Positions 12,785-15,186 of a stretch of 15,186 nt of DNA are shown here, one piece after another (the first letter of the stretch is position 1; every line of letters starts with the position of its first letter). The DNA comes from an uncultured Rickettsiales bacterium (GTDB lineage Bacteria > Pseudomonadota > Alphaproteobacteria > UBA8366): positions 1-15,186 of the forward strand of contig CAJWTF010000092.1 in the NCBI GenBank assembly GCA_913046825.1. The letters run 5' to 3'. The notes below the pieces were generated by a model. That model had not been told where the DNA came from. It searched no databases and saw nothing but the letters and a program-made list of their open reading frames with translations. Made by a program: the position numbers and the translations under genes.

Positions 12785-14140
12785 CTATTCGGCGGCGGCG
12801 AGTGTTTGGTCGCGGTTGTGTCCGGCGCGCATCAGGCGCGACCATTCCCGGTAGGGGCCATGATAGGAGGTCTCTCCTTGATCCATGAAATTTCCGTAGA
12901 GGCTAGTCTCCGGCACCATGCCTAATTCTTTCGCCTCTTCGTCCGGGCCATGGATCATGGTCGCCATACCGCGTTCGAAGCTTTGCAGGTATTCGCCCGG
13001 GAAGGACAGATATCCTTCATGGCAATCCGCATAACAAATCGTGTCATCAGGCGTCGCCATGCCGCTGGAATTAAAGAAATCCTCGTGCTGACGCACACGT
13101 TTCGCCCGCAGATCGTCCGGCTCGTTGATTGGCGCAAAACTGTACACCTTCATCTCGGTCAATTTCGGGCCATGTGGGATGTAGGTGCGCATGACCAACG
13201 ATGTCGAATCGTTGAATTGCAGGTTAGGGAAAATCGTAATGTTGCGCGAACGCGTCATCCATTTCGCCCGAATGTCGCCAACCTTCTCTCGCACCGCCTC
13301 GATCATGCCCCAGAACGGCATGCTCTCCGGCTTCGGATGTTCGTTCCAGATCATGCTGTGACCGTTCTTGAAGGTGTACATGCCGGCGGCCATGGCGAAG
13401 CGATCACGGAAGTCGGGGGATTCGACTTGATCGTTATCGCTCTCGCCCTCTTGTCGGCGCTGTACGACCTTCATGAAGGTCGTGTGGGTCGAGGTCAGAT
13501 GATACGGATCCATGCCGTTATCCATCTGCATCTTCCAATTGGCATTATAGGTATAGTCGGACCGCCCGGGCACCACTTCCATGCCTTCGGGGCTTTGGTC
13601 GGCAACCAAATCAATCAGAATTTTCGCTTCGCCCAGATGCTCGTCCAAGGACGGGACGTCCGGGTTGATGCTGGCGAAGATCATGCCGCGATAGCTGTCG
13701 AAGCGCGGCAGGGGGATCAAGTCGTGGTTCTGCTCGTCAAAGGCTTCGGTATAACACCCTTCGGCCTTATCCTTAATGTTAATGTTCTTGCCGGACGCGT
13801 CATAGGCCCAGCCGTGATAATTGCAGACGTGGTACTTGGCGTTGCCCGTTTCCGTCTGGCAAAGCGTGGAGCCCCGGTGGCGGCAGGTGTTGAAGAAACC
13901 ATGCAGCTTGCCATCTTCGGCACGGGAGACAATGACTGAACGGCGGCCGATCTTCGTGCAATAGAAGTCGAACGGCTGCTTCACTTGCGAATCATGGCAG
14001 AGGTAGACCCAGGTGCCCTCGAAGATGTTTTTGATCTCCATCTCGAACAATTCGTCATCAGTGTAGACGTCGCGGTGCACGCGGAACACGCCCTTGTCGG
14101 GTTCGTCCATAATGTATTGTGAGGGGTCAGCGAAGCGCAT
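12785..14140 (-). CDS. Rieske aromatic-ring-hydroxylating dioxygenase alpha subunit (BenA-like)
   Basis: Catalytic large subunit of a Rieske non-heme iron oxygenase. Numbered from the upstream ATG at 14149 (454 residues), the [2Fe-2S] ligands are Cys89 and His91 in CRHRG, and Cys109 and His112 in CNYHGW. The mononuclear iron site is NGMDPYHLTSTH with Asp214, His217 and His222. Overall layout resembles benzoate and anthranilate 1,2-dioxygenases: IFEGTWVYLCHDSQ, FNTCRHRGSTLC and DQSPEGMEV. Substrate may therefore be an aromatic acid, but that is inferred from resemblance. I prefer the ATG at 14140 because GAGG is 10 bases before it and only 1-2 bases before the 14149 ATG. It forms an operon with the beta subunit and diverges from the racemase-family gene; the roughly 135-base gap should hold both promoters. 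An electron-donating reductase must come from outside the window. Confidence 0.94.
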   Translation of the reverse strand: MRFADPSQYIMDEPDKGVFRVHRDVYTDDELFEMEIKNIFEGTWVYLCHDSQVKQPFDFYCTKIGRRSVIVSRAEDGKLHGFFNTCRHRGSTLCQTETGNAKYHVCNYHGWAYDASGKNINIKDKAEGCYTEAFDEQNHDLIPLPRFDSYRGMIFASINPDVPSLDEHLGEAKILIDLVADQSPEGMEVVPGRSDYTYNANWKMQMDNGMDPYHLTSTHTTFMKVVQRRQEGESDNDQVESPDFRDRFAMAAGMYTFKNGHSMIWNEHPKPESMPFWGMIEAVREKVGDIRAKWMTRSRNITIFPNLQFNDSTSLVMRTYIPHGPKLTEMKVYSFAPINEPDDLRAKRVRQHEDFFNSSGMATPDDTICYADCHEGYLSFPGEYLQSFERGMATMIHGPDEEAKELGMVPETSLYGNFMDQGETSYHGPYREWSRLMRAGHNRDQTLAAAE

Positions 14141-14276
14141 CGTATCCATTCCTCGGCTATTTGAAGCTCAAGCGTTCTCCTTTATAGGATTTAATGCAAG
14201 ATCGGGCTGAGAAAAGATGTGCCTGTTCAGGCATCCAACTAAGTTAAAAATCACCACAATTTTTGGAGAGATCGCC

Positions 14277-15186
14277 ATGAAGATCGCACGGGTCACCGCG
14301 ACGCCGCTCTATATCGAAATCAATATCGATATCTTGAATATCAATAAAACCAATGGCTTGAGCATTGTATTAGTCGAAGTTGAGACAGACGAGGGGCATA
14401 TCGGGCACGGCATCACTGCGATCACCGACGAAGACGTGGTGGCGACTGCGATCAACAATCTCGCAGGGCCGATTATCAGCGGCGAAGACCCGATGGCGAA
14501 CGAGCGTATCTGGGAAAAGCTCTACTGGCAGCTCTCACCCCGCGGGCAAACCGGTTATGCAGGCCATGCCATCGCGGCCATCGATGTGGCGCTATGGGAT
14601 ATTGCGGGAAAGCATGCCGGCTTGCCTATCCATAAGCTCATGGGTAGCTATCGGGATTCCGCGCCTGCTTACGCGAGTTCGGCTGTCTTTGAGCACATCG
14701 AAGAGTACGCAGAAGAGGCTGTGAGCTTTAAGGAAGCTGGATGGAGCGCCTATAAAATCCATCCTCCAGGGATTCAAGAGAGGGATATAAAGATCTGCGA
14801 AGAAACACGTAAAGCGGTTGGTGACGATTATCGACTAATGCTGGACTCTACATGGTCTTACGACTATCCGGCCGCATTACGAGTAGGTCGTGCGATCGAT
14901 GCCCTAAATTTCTATTGGTATGAAGATCCTTTACCCTGGGACGATCTATACGGGTACGTTAAGCTAAAGCAGGTGCTTTCAACGCCTATCCTAGCTACCG
15001 AACTCCCTTTCACTGGACTGACATCCTATGCCCCATGGATAATGGAAAAGGCGACCGACTACCTTCGAGGGGACCCGGCGCTCAAAGGTGGATTAACAAC
15101 CTGTCTAAAAACAGCACACACCGCCGAAGCATTTCATCTCAATTACGAGGTTCGTCATGGTGGTAACTCCCTCAATAATGTCGCCA
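14277..15186 (+). CDS. Mandelate racemase/muconate lactonizing family protein (3' end cut)
   Basis: An enolase-superfamily enzyme, open through 303 codons to the window end. These enzymes abstract a proton next to a carboxylate and bind Mg2+. The N-terminal capping domain (1-125) has GHIGHGI and AIAAIDVALWDIAGKHAGLPIHKLMG. The barrel shows YKIH (Lys160, with His162 where many members have Lys), metal ligands Asp190 in MLDSTWSY, Glu216 in YEDPLPWDDL and Glu242 in ATELP, then RGDPALKGGLTTCLKTAHTAEAF and His294 in EVRHGGN. The last His with Asp266 suggests the mandelate-racemase or acid-sugar-dehydratase subgroup rather than muconate cycloisomerase. GGAG lies 8 bases before the ATG. It diverges from the Rieske alpha gene. 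Codon use changes past about residue 180 (many CTA and TTA Leu codons), unlike the first half. Confidence 0.9.
   Translation, partial: MKIARVTATPLYIEINIDILNINKTNGLSIVLVEVETDEGHIGHGITAITDEDVVATAINNLAGPIISGEDPMANERIWEKLYWQLSPRGQTGYAGHAIAAIDVALWDIAGKHAGLPIHKLMGSYRDSAPAYASSAVFEHIEEYAEEAVSFKEAGWSAYKIHPPGIQERDIKICEETRKAVGDDYRLMLDSTWSYDYPAALRVGRAIDALNFYWYEDPLPWDDLYGYVKLKQVLSTPILATELPFTGLTSYAPWIMEKATDYLRGDPALKGGLTTCLKTAHTAEAFHLNYEVRHGGNSLNNVA

Noticed and set aside
12950..13939. A 329-codon plus-strand frame opposite the Rieske alpha subunit
   Set aside because: Long but antisense to a gene with all metal ligands; the product is His/Val/Ala-rich without family features.

Overview
The window reads as chromosomal DNA of a Gram-negative proteobacterium, most likely an alphaproteobacterium. 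This rests on gene content and style: Sel1-repeat secreted proteins with a typical alphaproteobacterial C-terminal tail, CCA-encoded tRNA-Ser, and a dense catabolic cluster of luciferase-like oxidoreductases, CaiB, MaoC, TauD and Rieske proteins. I cannot fix a genus. By eye the first 3.6 kb is AT-richer and gene-poor. From about 3.65 to 14.7 kb the DNA is GC-richer and tightly packed with enzymes.

Region 1 (1-3640): a secreted Sel1-repeat protein on the minus strand, with a duplicated leader at the left edge that betrays a tandem paralogue outside the window. Next come a small membrane ORF, an intact tRNA-Ser(UGA), a small ABM-like protein, an orphan 3' half of a different tRNA-Ser (an integration-site scar), about 500 bp of ORF-free, hairpin-rich DNA that may encode a structured RNA, a DUF1330 protein and a doubtful small ORF. 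This looks like accessory DNA or an island edge.

Region 2 (3650-8500): a minus-strand operon running CaiB/BaiF CoA-transferase, FAS1-like dehydratase, MaoC hydratase, then a luciferase-like (Rv3520c-type) oxidoreductase separated by a palindromic element. Diverging from CaiB is a hot-dog acyl-CoA thioesterase, which converges on a second luciferase-like oxidoreductase (Rv2161c-type).

Region 3 (8570-12280): a second palindromic element, then a plus-strand operon of three luciferase-like oxidoreductases (the last two are tandem duplicates) and a TauD-type 2-oxoglutarate dioxygenase.

Region 4 (12270-15186): on the minus strand, the alpha and beta subunits of a benzoate/anthranilate-dioxygenase-like Rieske oxygenase, without a reductase. 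Diverging from it is a mandelate racemase/muconate-lactonizing family enzyme cut by the window end.

Together regions 2-4 look like a catabolic locus. Oxygenases and flavin/F420 enzymes would functionalise a ring or side chain. CaiB would load an acid onto CoA, the MaoC pair would hydrate or dehydrate an enoyl-CoA, and the thioesterase would release product. The substrate cannot be read from the sequence, and the pathway is inference from families and clustering.
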